A stretch of 64,000 bases of DNA from Fimenecus sp963590415 (GTDB lineage Bacteria; Bacillota; Clostridia; Oscillospirales; Acutalibacteraceae): NCBI GenBank assembly GCA_963590415.1, contig CAVAPB010000006.1:22550-86549 (forward strand), written 5' to 3'. This document shows, piece after piece, positions 9,029-16,857 of this stretch. The first letter of the stretch is position 1. Each line of letters begins with the position of its first letter. The position numbers and the translations under genes are program-made. Under the pieces are notes generated by a model. That model worked only from the letters and a program-made list of their open reading frames with translations. It made no database searches and had not been told where the DNA came from.

Positions 9029-10108
9029 ATGGAAAAGGTACAAAAAATCAGTACGGCGCAGTTTTTTTCACTGCTTTTACTCTCACGGCTTTTGTCAACT
9101 CTTACATTTATGCCCGTGTTCAAGGTTAATGTGAATAATTCGGATTATATTGTCGCAATTTTTTTAGGCAGTGCGGCAATGCTCCTGCTGCTTTTGCCGA
9201 TGTATCTTCTTTTCAAAAACGGCGACGGCATGGGCGTTCTGGAACGCTCGGAGAAGGTTTCTCCCAAGCTTTCAAGAGCGTTGTGCGTTTTGTATGTCGT
9301 GTTTTTTCTCGTTGATGCATATTCAACCCTGCTGAGGTTAAATCTTTTTGTCGCTTCTGCTGTTTTCCCCGATACGGACACACGGCTGTTTATTCTTTTG
9401 ACACTTGTGGCGGTTTGCTATTCGGCGACAAAGGGCATAGAGGCTCTCGGCAGAGCGGGCAGCGTTTCGCTTGTGATACTTTTAATTTCCTTTGTGTTTG
9501 TGCTTTTGACTATGCTCTCGCGGGTTGATGTGAACAATCTGTCGCCCGTTTTCTATGACGGAGCAAAGCCCGTTATGACCGTGGCGTGGTCGGTTGTGAT
9601 AAGGACTACAGAGCCCGTGGCAATTTCCGTAATGCTGCCTAAGGTTAAGGGAAATCTCAAAAAAAGCGTAGTGCTGTGGACGGCGTTCTTTGCGTTATTC
9701 GTCTCCGTGCTTTTCTTTATTCTGTTTACAACCTCGGGTAACAGTGCGCTTTTGAATATGTTTCCCGTTCATTCAATGGCGGTGCTCTCCGAATTCGGAC
9801 TTATTGAGCGCCTTGATGTGCTGCTGACGGGTGTGTGGATAATCTCAGCCTTTGTTAAAATAGCCTTTATCATTTACATTATAAATGATGTTATGTCACG
9901 GTCGTTTACAATGAAAAACAAGAATGCGATTGTGTATTTGTCGGGTGCGGTCATCTTTGCGGCGGTAATGCTGCTTTCGGGAAATATCGACAATTTCCGC
10001 TATACCTCAAATACGGTTATGAAATCTGTTTTGTTTATCCTTTTTGCGGTTCTCATTCCCGCTTTTGTTATGATACTCGAAAAAGTCAAACGGAGGAAGT
10101 TTAGTTGA
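9029..10108 (+). CDS. Spore germinant receptor subunit B (GerAB family permease)
   Basis: B-subunit of the germinant receptor, an APC-superfamily transporter-like protein that contributes to ligand binding. The 359-residue product has about ten membrane segments and begins with the family-typical region ISTAQFFSLLLLSRLLSTL. Its ATG follows the A-subunit stop with no gap, and GGAG lies about 8 bases upstream. It overlaps the C-subunit start by 4 bases. The order A-B-C is the standard gerA operon. Confidence 0.92.
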   Translation: MEKVQKISTAQFFSLLLLSRLLSTLTFMPVFKVNVNNSDYIVAIFLGSAAMLLLLLPMYLLFKNGDGMGVLERSEKVSPKLSRALCVLYVVFFLVDAYSTLLRLNLFVASAVFPDTDTRLFILLTLVAVCYSATKGIEALGRAGSVSLVILLISFVFVLLTMLSRVDVNNLSPVFYDGAKPVMTVAWSVVIRTTEPVAISVMLPKVKGNLKKSVVLWTAFFALFVSVLFFILFTTSGNSALLNMFPVHSMAVLSEFGLIERLDVLLTGVWIISAFVKIAFIIYIINDVMSRSFTMKNKNAIVYLSGAVIFAAVMLLSGNIDNFRYTSNTVMKSVLFILFAVLIPAFVMILEKVKRRKFS

Positions 10109-11268
10109 AAAAGCTCGGTGTTTTGATAAAAATAATATCGGTTTTTGCCCTTGTACTGCTTTTCGGCGGTTGTAACACGCAGAACGCAAAGCTTGAGCTT
10201 AAAAACAGGCTTATTGTTCAGGGAATAGGCATTGATAAGGCGGACGGGATGCTGTCCGTATCCGTTCAGGCTCTCAACACCGATGTTTCAAGCAATTCCG
10301 CTTCATCGGGTGCGCCCGAAGAGGTTGTAAAGTGTTATTCGGTCAGCGGACGTTCTGTTTCCGAGGCGATAAGCAAGCTGTCGGATATAACGGGAAGCTA
10401 TCCGCTTATATCTCAAAACAGGATTGTTGTTTTTGGGCGTGAGTTTGCAGAGGAGGGCATAGCCGATTATCTTGACGACTTTGTGCGTACCACCGAAAAC
10501 AGAATAACAGTCTATGTCGCCGTAGCGGACGGTAAAGCCGAGGATATAATCTTTGCAAAGCTCGGCGAGAACATCATCCCCGCAAGGCGTGCCGAGCAGA
10601 TAATACGCTCGTCCGATTTCAACGCGAATGTCGTAAGCACAAGGGCTTTTGAGCTTATTAACACTTTTTCGGACGGTACGGCGTCGGCGGCGCTGCCCGT
10701 GCTCAAATGCGTAAAGGACGGCGAAAACGATGTTATAGAAATATCGGCAACGGCGCTTTTTAAGGACGAAAAGCTCATATGCGAAAAAGAGGGCGAAATT
10801 GCCACGGGAATACTTTGGGCAAACGGCAGAATAGGCAAGGGCGAAATATCCTTTGAGGGCGCAAACGGCGTGAATATCACGGCGAACATTATAAAAAGCG
10901 GTACAAGAATAAGGACTGAAATCAAGGACGGCAAGCCCTGCTTTGACATTAAAATAAAGTGCTCGCTTGATTTGAGCGAGGTCAATAAAAGTGTTTTTGA
11001 TATTATGGAAATAGACGATATAAACGAAATCGGTGAATATGCCGAACGGGCGATTGAAAATTATGTTGAAAACAGCATAAATGAGTGTATAATGAATGAG
11101 TCGGCAGATGTTTTCGGCTTCGGCAGACGGCTGAAACGCAACTGCCCGAGGTTTTATAAAAGCAATGTCTCCGATTGGAGCGAAATGATGAAAAACTGTG
11201 AATACAATACGCAGGTCGATGTCAAAATCGAGAGAGTGGGAGGTTCGGTCGCAAGGCTGTACAACTGA
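10105..11268 (+). CDS. Spore germinant receptor subunit C (Ger(x)C lipoprotein)
   Basis: C-subunit, a lipoprotein on the outer face of the inner spore membrane. The 387-residue product has a signal peptide ending in a lipobox (LLFGGC, Cys23) and the GerC N-terminal signature (LKNRLIVQGIGIDKADG). It starts with TTG, overlapping the B-subunit stop by 4 bases, with GGAGG upstream. A domain-3-like region ends in NCEYNTQVDVKIERVG. It completes a three-gene germinant receptor operon. Confidence 0.92.
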   Translation: MKKLGVLIKIISVFALVLLFGGCNTQNAKLELKNRLIVQGIGIDKADGMLSVSVQALNTDVSSNSASSGAPEEVVKCYSVSGRSVSEAISKLSDITGSYPLISQNRIVVFGREFAEEGIADYLDDFVRTTENRITVYVAVADGKAEDIIFAKLGENIIPARRAEQIIRSSDFNANVVSTRAFELINTFSDGTASAALPVLKCVKDGENDVIEISATALFKDEKLICEKEGEIATGILWANGRIGKGEISFEGANGVNITANIIKSGTRIRTEIKDGKPCFDIKIKCSLDLSEVNKSVFDIMEIDDINEIGEYAERAIENYVENSINECIMNESADVFGFGRRLKRNCPRFYKSNVSDWSEMMKNCEYNTQVDVKIERVGGSVARLYN

Positions 11269-11271
11269 TTT

Positions 11272-11571
11272 ATGAGTGCTTTTGATAAAATTTACGAGTG
11301 CGTAAAGCAGATACCCGAGGGCAAGGTTGCAACCTACGGTCAAATTGCCCTGCTTGCAGGCAACCCGAGGTGGGCGAGGGTGGTGGGATATGCCCTGCAT
11401 GTCAACCCCGACCCGTCAACGATAAAATGCCACAGGGTCGTCAACCGCGAGGGCAAGGTGTCCGAGGCTTTCGCTTTCGGCGGAATGAATATGCAGATAA
11501 TCCTCCTGCGTGAAGAGGGCGTAGAGGTAAGCGACGACGGCTATGTCGATTTGAAAAAGTATCAGTGGTAG
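11272..11571 (+). CDS. MGMT-family alkyltransferase-like protein
   Basis: A 99-residue protein that is only the C-terminal DNA-binding/active-site domain of O6-alkylguanine-DNA alkyltransferases. It has the helix-turn-helix region (GKVATYGQIALLAG), the Arg finger context (NPRWARVVGYAL) and the active loop IKCHRVVNREG with Cys53. Alkyltransferase-like proteins often carry Trp in place of this Cys; here Cys is kept, so direct alkyl transfer remains possible. It starts 3 bases after the germination operon and may be co-transcribed. Read-through into repair of spore DNA at outgrowth is only an inference. Confidence 0.85.
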   Translation: MSAFDKIYECVKQIPEGKVATYGQIALLAGNPRWARVVGYALHVNPDPSTIKCHRVVNREGKVSEAFAFGGMNMQIILLREEGVEVSDDGYVDLKKYQW

Positions 11572-11620
11572 CAGAATAACAGTGAAGAGAGAAAAGTGAA
11601 TAGTGAATAGGTGCGGGTGC

Positions 11621-11684
11621 GGCGCCCTTTGGGCGAGGTAATATGTAATAGTGAAGAATGAAAAATTGCGGGTACTTCGCACGG
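11621..11684 (+). repeat. Inverted repeat copy 1 (pairs with 11895-11962)
   Basis: Contains a 27-base segment (11631-11657) that is the exact reverse complement of 11921-11947; similarity continues outward to the CTTCGCACGG end. The two copies face each other about 210 bases apart. Confidence 0.85.
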
Positions 11685-11794
11685 CGTCGTCGTTTGCGCC
11701 GTATCGTTCGCAACATCCTTTGGCTGTCTCTCACTCGCTACGCAACTCCTCCTTTTCCGCAAAAATCGAATAAATACGAAAATTTATGCGACCA

Positions 11795-11820
11795 TAGGGA
11801 CAGCCCTTGCGGCTGTCCGT
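11795..11820. repeat. Palindromic repeat, family A, copy 1
   Basis: GGACAGCCC-TTGC-GGGCTGTCC-like palindrome preceded by a TTTATGCG context that is shared with the copy at 39855-39878. A third copy lies at 58767-58790. Confidence 0.8.
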
Positions 11821-11894
11821 CAATATGACTTATATGAAATTTCTTGCGGACAGGGGCGAGCCCTGTCCCTACGATACAACATAATTTTTCAATC

Positions 11895-11962
11895 CGTGCG
11901 AAGCACCCGCACCTCTTAACTCTTCACTATTACATATTACCTCGCCCGCAAGGCGCTGCCAC
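11895..11962 (-). repeat. Inverted repeat copy 2 (pairs with 11621-11684)
   Basis: Reverse-oriented copy of the 11621-11684 unit, with 27 bases identical over 11921-11947. Its outer part also carries TTTCAATCCGTGC, which recurs at about 39775. Confidence 0.85.
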
Positions 11963-11974
11963 CGCCCTACACTA

Positions 11975-12057
11975 ACGATGTAATATGAAACTATCCGAGA
12001 AGTTTCGCTCTCTCGGGGAGGGATCAGTCAAATGCGAAGCGTTTGACTGAAGGAGTT
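11975..12057. repeat. Repeat family D, copy 1
   Basis: Unit running ACGATGTAATATGAAA...TATCCGAGAAG...CAGTCAAA...GTTTGACTGA.GGAGTT with an inner palindrome (CAGTCAAA / TTTGACTG). A second copy is at 39924-40007. Confidence 0.75.
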
Positions 12058-12085
12058 AAAACAGCTTACATCAAATTATAAAAAA

Positions 12086-12138
12086 CTCCCTCAGCCATTT
12101 TTCATTTATGAAAAATGACAGCCCCCTCGGAGATGGGG
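12086..12138. repeat. Repeat family E, copy 1
   Basis: CTCCCTCAG.CATTTTTCA..TGAAAAATGACAGC..CCTC unit with an inner palindrome (CATTTTTCA / TGAAAAATG). A second copy ends the window at 63951-64000. Confidence 0.75.
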
Positions 12139-12224
12139 CGGAAGCACGAACTGAATTTGATGTGCAAACGCAGCTTTGAGCGCCACACAAAATCGACCGA
12201 CACAATCAAATTGCATTAAATATC

Positions 12225-12310
12225 ATACCGTAGGGGCGAACTGTGTTCGCCCGTTTTTAATTTGCTCTGAAATTGGCGGGCGACCGCAGGTCGCCCCTAC
12301 GGGTCGTGCG
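12225..12310. repeat. Double-palindrome repeat, family B, copy 1
   Basis: About 86 bases: CCGTAGGGGCGAAC.GTGTTCGCCC, a T-rich spacer, then GGGCGACC.GGTCGCCC and CTACGGGTCGTGCG. The outer ends (CCGTAGGGG / CCCCTACGG) also pair. Near-identical copies lie at 40044-40130 and 63602-63684. Confidence 0.85.
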
Positions 12311-12362
12311 TTGATTTTAATTACATATTAACCGTAAATTATGATAAAGCAACAATAATCTA

Positions 12363-12388
12363 ACGGCGGGAGCAAGCCCCCGCCCTAC
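12363..12388 (-). repeat. Palindromic repeat, family C, copy 1
   Basis: Reverse-oriented copy of the GTAGGGCGGGGGCTTGCTCC unit (followed by CGCC) seen at 58798-58823 and 63698-63722. Confidence 0.8.
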
Positions 12389-12543
12389 GCTATACGATAT
12401 AATTTTTAAGTTGTGCTGTCCGTTTTTATTATACAACTTTCAATTTTTCATTCGCCCGCAAGGGCGCTGCTCTGTCCCTACGGTTGAGAGAAAATATGAA
12501 ACCGACATAAAATTTCCGTATGCAAGCGGTTAAAACATACCGT

Positions 12544-12572
12544 TTGCATTTTTTTGATATTTGTTGTATCAT
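12544..12572 (+). promoter_or_regulatory. Predicted sigma-A promoter of the radical-SAM operon
   Basis: TTGCAT (12544-12549), a 17-base spacer and TATCAT (12567-12572), 29 bases before the ATG at 12601. Confidence 0.5.
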
Positions 12573-12600
12573 TTATCTACTAAATTTTCAGAGGTAAACT

Positions 12601-14445
12601 ATGCTTTCTAAACAACAGGAAAAACTGCTTCAAAGCGTGCAGAAGCCTGCCCGATATACCGGCGGAGAGTTCAACAGCGTTGTAAAGGATAAAAATGAAG
12701 TTGAGTTCCGATATGCCTTTTGCTTTCCCGACAATTACGAAATAGGTATGTCGCATCTCGGTATGAAAATTCTCTATTCGCTCATAAACGCCCGACCTGA
12801 GGCGTGGTGCGAAAGGGTCTTTGCGCCGTGGGACGATATGGAAAAGCTCATGCGTGAAAACAATGTTCCGCTTTACGGACTTGAGAGCGGCGACAGCATC
12901 AAGGACTTTGATATGATAGGCTTTACCATGCAATATGAGATGAGTTATACCAATGTGCTCAATATGCTTGACCTTGCGGGTCTGCCTGTCAGGAGTGCGG
13001 ACAGAACCGAATTGACCCCTATCGTATGTGCCGGAGGTCCGTGCGTGTGTAACCCCGAGCCCATAGCTGATTTTATCGACATTTTCACACCGGGCGAGGG
13101 CGAAGAGATTGTCAACGAGCTTATCGACCTTTTGGAAAAGCATAAAAAGCTCGGCTCGACAAAGCTTGAATTTCTGCGTGAAGCCGCTCAGCTTGAGGGC
13201 GTATATGTTCCCGCATTTTATGATGTTTGTTATAACGATGACGGCACGATTAAAGAGGTTGTAAACAGGGAAAATGCGCCGAAAATCGTCAAAAAGCGAA
13301 TTATATCCGATTTGAACACCGTGTTTTATCCCGAAAAATTTGTCGTTCCGTTTATTGAGGTTGTTCATGACAGGGTCGTGTCGGAGATTTTCCGAGGCTG
13401 CATAAGAGGGTGCCGCTTTTGTCAGGCAGGCTTTATTTACCGCCCGATAAGGGAAAAGACGAGCGATGTCGTAAACAAGCAGGCAAAAGCGCTCTGCGAC
13501 AACACGGGGTATGATGAAATTTCCCTTTGCTCTTTGAGCACAAGCGATTACACCGAGATAGACAAGCTCATTCCGAAAATGTTCAATTGGGCGCTCAAGG
13601 ACAATATAAATGTATCGTTGCCGTCGCTTCGCGTCGATAACTTTTCCGACGAGCTTATGGAGAAGCTTAAAAAGGTGCGCCGCAGCGGTCTTACCTTTGC
13701 GCCGGAAGCAGGCACGCAAAGGCTTCGTGACGCAATCAACAAAAATGTAACCGAGGACGAGGTTGTAAGGACAGCCGAAAAGGCGTTTGCGGGCGGCTGG
13801 ACTGCCGTCAAGCTTTACTTTATGATGGGCTTACCAACGGAAACCCTTGCCGATATAGAGGGTATTGCCGATCTTGCGCAGACAGTTGTCAACACATATT
13901 ATAAAAATCCGAACAGACCCAAGGGTAAGGCGGTAACTGTGAGCATAAGCGTCGCTTCTTTTGTTCCGAAGCCGTTTACGCCGTTTCAGTGGGAGCCGCA
14001 GGACACAAGACCTATGCTTGAAGAAAAGCAGAAGCATTTGCTTGAAAGCGTTAAGACGCATAAAATCCAGGTGTCTTACCACGAATCGCAGACGAGCGTG
14101 CTTGAGGGCGTTTTCGCAAGGGGAGACAGAAAGCTCTGCGCAGTTATCGAAAAAGCGTGGAGAAAGGGCTGTAAGTTTGACAGCTGGGATGAATTTTTCA
14201 GATACGACCTTTGGAAAGAAGCGTTTGACGAGTGCGGCGTTTCAATGGAATTCTATGCCAACCGCAAGCGTGAATTCGATGAGATACTTCCGTGGGATAT
14301 GTTCGACTACGGTATAAGAAAGGATTTTCTTATCGAAGAAAACAAAAAAGCTCATATGAGCACAACGACGCCGAACTGCCGACAGAAATGCTCGGCTTGC
14401 GGTGCGGCAAGGCTTAACGGAGGGAAATGCGATGCGAAGCGTTAG
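12601..14445 (+). CDS. B12-binding radical SAM protein (TIGR03960 family)
   Basis: A 614-residue protein. The N-terminal half has a cobalamin-binding-like fold (about residues 40-200, ending FTPGEGEEIVNELIDLL). The radical SAM core has its 4Fe-4S motif in FRGCIRGCRFCQAG (Cys-x3-Cys-x2-Cys) at about residues 260-290. A Cys-rich tail (CRQKCSACGAARLNGGKC) ends the protein. The family is widespread in Firmicutes and pairs with the TIGR03936 protein, as here with a 14-base overlap. Its substrate is not established; a link to ribosome or tRNA modification is a guess from genomic context. Confidence 0.88.
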   Translation: MLSKQQEKLLQSVQKPARYTGGEFNSVVKDKNEVEFRYAFCFPDNYEIGMSHLGMKILYSLINARPEAWCERVFAPWDDMEKLMRENNVPLYGLESGDSIKDFDMIGFTMQYEMSYTNVLNMLDLAGLPVRSADRTELTPIVCAGGPCVCNPEPIADFIDIFTPGEGEEIVNELIDLLEKHKKLGSTKLEFLREAAQLEGVYVPAFYDVCYNDDGTIKEVVNRENAPKIVKKRIISDLNTVFYPEKFVVPFIEVVHDRVVSEIFRGCIRGCRFCQAGFIYRPIREKTSDVVNKQAKALCDNTGYDEISLCSLSTSDYTEIDKLIPKMFNWALKDNINVSLPSLRVDNFSDELMEKLKKVRRSGLTFAPEAGTQRLRDAINKNVTEDEVVRTAEKAFAGGWTAVKLYFMMGLPTETLADIEGIADLAQTVVNTYYKNPNRPKGKAVTVSISVASFVPKPFTPFQWEPQDTRPMLEEKQKHLLESVKTHKIQVSYHESQTSVLEGVFARGDRKLCAVIEKAWRKGCKFDSWDEFFRYDLWKEAFDECGVSMEFYANRKREFDEILPWDMFDYGIRKDFLIEENKKAHMSTTTPNCRQKCSACGAARLNGGKCDAKR

Positions 14446-15097
14446 AATTTTCTTTGAAAAAAAGGGTATGGCAAAGTATATTTCTCATCTTGACCTTATG
14501 CGTTGCTTTTCAAGGGCGATAAAGCGTGCGGGAATATCAATCTGGTACACGGAGGGCTTTAATCCGAGACCGTTTATGACTTTTTCACTGCCGCTATCTC
14601 TCGGCACCGAGAGCTTTTGCGAGTCTGTCGATGTGCGCATAACCGATGATATGACAGACGGTGAAATCGTTAAAAGGCTGAACGAAGCCATACCGACGGG
14701 CATAGTTATAACCTCGGCTTCGGAGCCGGTACACAAGGCTGATGAGATTCGTTGGGGCGAATTTTCCGTAACGCTTGTAACCGAGGAGAAGGAAGCCGTG
14801 CTCAATTCGGTTCGCGGAAAAATTTCGGCTGACGAAATAATTGTCGAAAAGATTGGCAAAAAAGGCGGCAAAAAGGTACTTAAACAGATTGATATAAAAA
14901 GGGAAATATATTCCTATGAGCTTTGCGAGTGCGAAAACGGAGTGAAAATGACTCTTGTGATTTCAACGGGTATGAGAAACAACATAAACCCGGCGCTGCT
15001 GATTGACGCCGTTACCGAAGATGTAACGGAGCTTATCGAAGCGGTTGAAATTGTAAAGGAAAAGATGTATCTTGAAGATATGACGGAGTTTTGCTGA
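14432..15097 (+). CDS. Radical SAM-associated protein (TIGR03936/DUF2344)
   Basis: A 221-residue partner of the preceding radical SAM enzyme. The ATG at 14432, 8 bases after GGAGG and overlapping the previous stop, is preferred over an upstream in-frame ATG. The N-terminus MRSVRIFFEKKGMAKYISHLDLMRCFSRAIKRA is the typical DUF2344 beginning, followed by SLPLSLGTESFCESVDV. The exact function is unknown. It usually occurs next to, or fused with, TIGR03960 proteins, which fits a shared reaction. Confidence 0.88.
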   Translation: MRSVRIFFEKKGMAKYISHLDLMRCFSRAIKRAGISIWYTEGFNPRPFMTFSLPLSLGTESFCESVDVRITDDMTDGEIVKRLNEAIPTGIVITSASEPVHKADEIRWGEFSVTLVTEEKEAVLNSVRGKISADEIIVEKIGKKGGKKVLKQIDIKREIYSYELCECENGVKMTLVISTGMRNNINPALLIDAVTEDVTELIEAVEIVKEKMYLEDMTEFC

Positions 15098-15113
15098 AAA
15101 TGTAAAAAAACAC

Positions 15114-15142
15114 TTGCATTTTTCTTTGCCTTGTGATATTAT
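15114..15142 (+). promoter_or_regulatory. Predicted sigma-A promoter of rplS
   Basis: TTGCAT (15114-15119), a 17-base spacer and TATTAT (15137-15142). Transcription would start near 15149 and produce a leader of about 120 bases before rplS. Confidence 0.6.
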
Positions 15143-15149
15143 ATTTTAG

Positions 15150-15268
15150 CATTTCGGCGCTTGTATATATTTTTATATGCAAACGGCAGTTAATGGCAAC
15201 ATTAAAGCGGGCGGTCCTCTGCGTATGTATTTTACGGAATGAACGCTTGAAAACAATTTTGGAGGTTC
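15150..15268 (+). ncRNA. Candidate ribosomal protein L19 leader RNA
   Basis: The untranslated leader of rplS holds clear helices: a 9-bp hairpin (15161-15169 with 15174-15182) and a 6-bp stem closed by a GCAA tetraloop (TTAATG-GCAA-CATTAA, 15190-15205), followed by a GCGTA/TACG pairing near 15225-15245. L19 leaders are known autoregulatory elements in Firmicutes. I could not check this against the family model, so the assignment rests on position and foldable structure. Confidence 0.5.
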
Positions 15269-15271
15269 ATT

Positions 15272-15616
15272 ATGGACGCATTGAAAGTTATGACAGAGGG
15301 CATGATTAAAGAAGAACGCCCGAACATCAACATCGGCGATGTTGTTAAGGTTCATGTTAAAATCCGCGAGGGAGAGAGAGAGAGAATTCAGATTTTCGAA
15401 GGCACAATCATTGCTCGCAAGGGCAGCGGTGTTTCGGAGACATTCACGGTTCGTCGTGTTTCTTACGGCGTAGGCGTTGAAAAGGTATTCCCCGTAAATT
15501 CTCCCAACGTAGCTAAGGTTGAGCTTGTCAGAAGCGGTAAGGTTCGCAGAAGCAAGCTTTATTATCTCCGTGACAGAGTCGGCAAGGCTGCTAAGGTTAA
15601 AGAACTCGTTAAATAA
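15272..15616 (+). CDS. rplS: 50S ribosomal protein L19
   Basis: A 114-residue ribosomal protein at the 30S-50S interface. The product matches L19 throughout: GDVVKVHVKIREGERERIQIFEGTIIARKG, the VSETFTVRRVSYGVGVEKVFP region, and the basic tail GKVRRSKLYYLRDRVGKAAKVKE. TTGGAGG lies 7 bases upstream of the ATG. It has its own promoter, a structured leader and a terminator, so it is a single-gene unit. Confidence 0.97.
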   Translation: MDALKVMTEGMIKEERPNINIGDVVKVHVKIREGERERIQIFEGTIIARKGSGVSETFTVRRVSYGVGVEKVFPVNSPNVAKVELVRSGKVRRSKLYYLRDRVGKAAKVKELVK

Positions 15617-15632
15617 TTTAACAAAAATAAGG

Positions 15633-15666
15633 AAAATGAGGAGCGGTTTTCGCTCCTTATTTTTTT
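15633..15666 (+). terminator. Rho-independent terminator after rplS
   Basis: AGGAGCG (15639-15645), loop GTTTT and CGCTCCT (15651-15657), extended by A/T pairs and followed by seven T. Confidence 0.85.
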
Positions 15667-15677
15667 ATCGAAAACCT

Positions 15678-15706
15678 TTGCATTTTCAAGGTGTTTGTAT
15701 TATAAT
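15678..15706 (+). promoter_or_regulatory. Predicted sigma-A promoter of the signal peptidase operon
   Basis: TTGCAT (15678-15683), a 17-base spacer and a perfect TATAAT (15701-15706), 29 bases before the preferred TTG start. It would drive lepB-lepB-rbgA-rnhB-yraN. Confidence 0.65.
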
Positions 15707-15735
15707 TACTCTATATAATAGGGTAGGTGTGTAAA

Positions 15736-16323
15736 TTGAGAAAAAAAGAAGATATCAGAATATATTTTGATGAGCTTGAGGACTCTTATTCGGAGACCTC
15801 AAAATCGTGGAGGTTTGCATATAATTGGCTTGACTCGCTTGTGTTCGCACTGGTGGGCATTGCCGTTGTGTTTACATTCCTTTTCAGGGTTGTAGGCGTA
15901 AACGGCGAGTCGATGAAGCCTACTCTCAACAACGGCGACTGGCTTACTGTAAAGGCGATAAACACAACCTACGAGAGAGGCGACATCGTCGTTATCACCC
16001 AGCCCAATTCTCTCAACGAGCCGCTTATCAAAAGGGTTATTGCCGTTGCCGGCGACACGGTTGATATTAACTTTGCGCAAGGTACGGTTAAAATCAACGG
16101 CGAGCTTATAAACGAGCCGTATATTGCCGAGCCGACGGAGAGAATGTTTGATATTGCATTCCCCGTAACCGTGCCCGAGGGCTGCGTGTTTGTTATGGGC
16201 GACAACAGGAACAATTCCCTTGACAGCCGATCCACAACGGTAGGCTTTATAGATACGAGATACCTGCTCGGAACCGCCGAATTCAGACTCTTCCCCGTAG
16301 GCAAATGGAAGATAGGTGCGTAA
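15736..16323 (+). CDS. lepB: Type I signal peptidase (first of two)
   Basis: Membrane-bound serine protease that cleaves signal peptides from exported proteins. The preferred start is the TTG at 15736, 6 bases after TAGGTG; a GTG at 15727 is the alternative. The 195-residue product has an acidic N-terminus, one membrane segment (about 31-52), the catalytic Ser59 in NGESMKPTL and Lys99 in LIKRVIAVAGD, and the final box GDNRNNSLDSR. It overlaps the second signal peptidase by one base. Confidence 0.93.
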   Translation: MRKKEDIRIYFDELEDSYSETSKSWRFAYNWLDSLVFALVGIAVVFTFLFRVVGVNGESMKPTLNNGDWLTVKAINTTYERGDIVVITQPNSLNEPLIKRVIAVAGDTVDINFAQGTVKINGELINEPYIAEPTERMFDIAFPVTVPEGCVFVMGDNRNNSLDSRSTTVGFIDTRYLLGTAEFRLFPVGKWKIGA

Positions 16324-16853
16324 TGAAAGATAAACAGATAGCTTCAATATACGATTTTGCGTCAGTGCTGCTTACCTCGATTATAGCGGTAGCGGTAATA
16401 TTCACATTCTTTTTCAAAATATCGACAGTCAACGGCGACTCAATGCGAAACACCCTGCACGACGGTGATAAGCTTATTATTACCGCCCATGACAGCAATA
16501 TAGAATACGGCGACATTGTGATTATTTCACAGCCCAACGCATACGAAGAGGTTCTTGTCAAAAGGGTAATTGCAACGGGCGGTCAGACTGTAAACATCGA
16601 CAGTAATACGCACGAGGTGTCGGTTGACGGCGTTGTGCTTGACGAGCCGTACATAAGAGAACAGACAAAGGTGCTGGGAGACGCGTTCAGCTATCCCGTA
16701 ACGGTTCCCGAGGGTTGCCTTTTCGTTATGGGGGACAACCGCAACGAGTCGGGCGACTCGAGATACAAGGCAGTCGGTATGATAGACGAAAGGTATGTTG
16801 TCGGTCAGGCTGTTTACAGAATAGGCGACAAATCGCTTTTGACAGAGGACTGA
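16323..16853 (+). CDS. lepB: Type I signal peptidase (second of two)
   Basis: A 176-residue paralogue of the preceding protein. The ATG at 16323 shares one base with the upstream stop (TAATG) and follows AGGTG. It keeps one membrane segment (about 12-33), Ser40 in NGDSMRNTL, Lys80 in LVKRVIATGG and the GDNRNESGDSR box. It has a shorter N-terminus and a different mid-domain, so the pair is an old tandem duplication and not a recent copy. Both proteins look catalytically complete. Confidence 0.92.
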   Translation: MKDKQIASIYDFASVLLTSIIAVAVIFTFFFKISTVNGDSMRNTLHDGDKLIITAHDSNIEYGDIVIISQPNAYEEVLVKRVIATGGQTVNIDSNTHEVSVDGVVLDEPYIREQTKVLGDAFSYPVTVPEGCLFVMGDNRNESGDSRYKAVGMIDERYVVGQAVYRIGDKSLLTED

Positions 16854-16857
16854 GAAT

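Larger units (their letters stand above)
11572..12543. other. Gene-free block rich in palindromic repeats
   Basis: About 970 bases with no convincing gene; short frames here are shadows of repeats. It contains inverted copies of a 60-70-base unit (11621-11684 and 11895-11962), the GGGACAGCCC...GGCTGTCC palindrome (11795-11820), a related inverted unit (11846-11873), a TATCCGAGAAG unit (11975-12057), a CTCCCTCAG...GACAGC unit (12086-12138), an 86-base double palindrome (12225-12310) and a CGGGAGC...CCCGCC palindrome (12363-12388). The same families recur near 39.8-40.1, 58.8 and 63.6-64 kb. Confidence 0.8.

Noticed and set aside
11416..11762. Several minus-strand frames after the MGMT-like gene
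   Set aside because: They overlap the MGMT-like gene antisense or consist of repeat sequence with low-complexity products.
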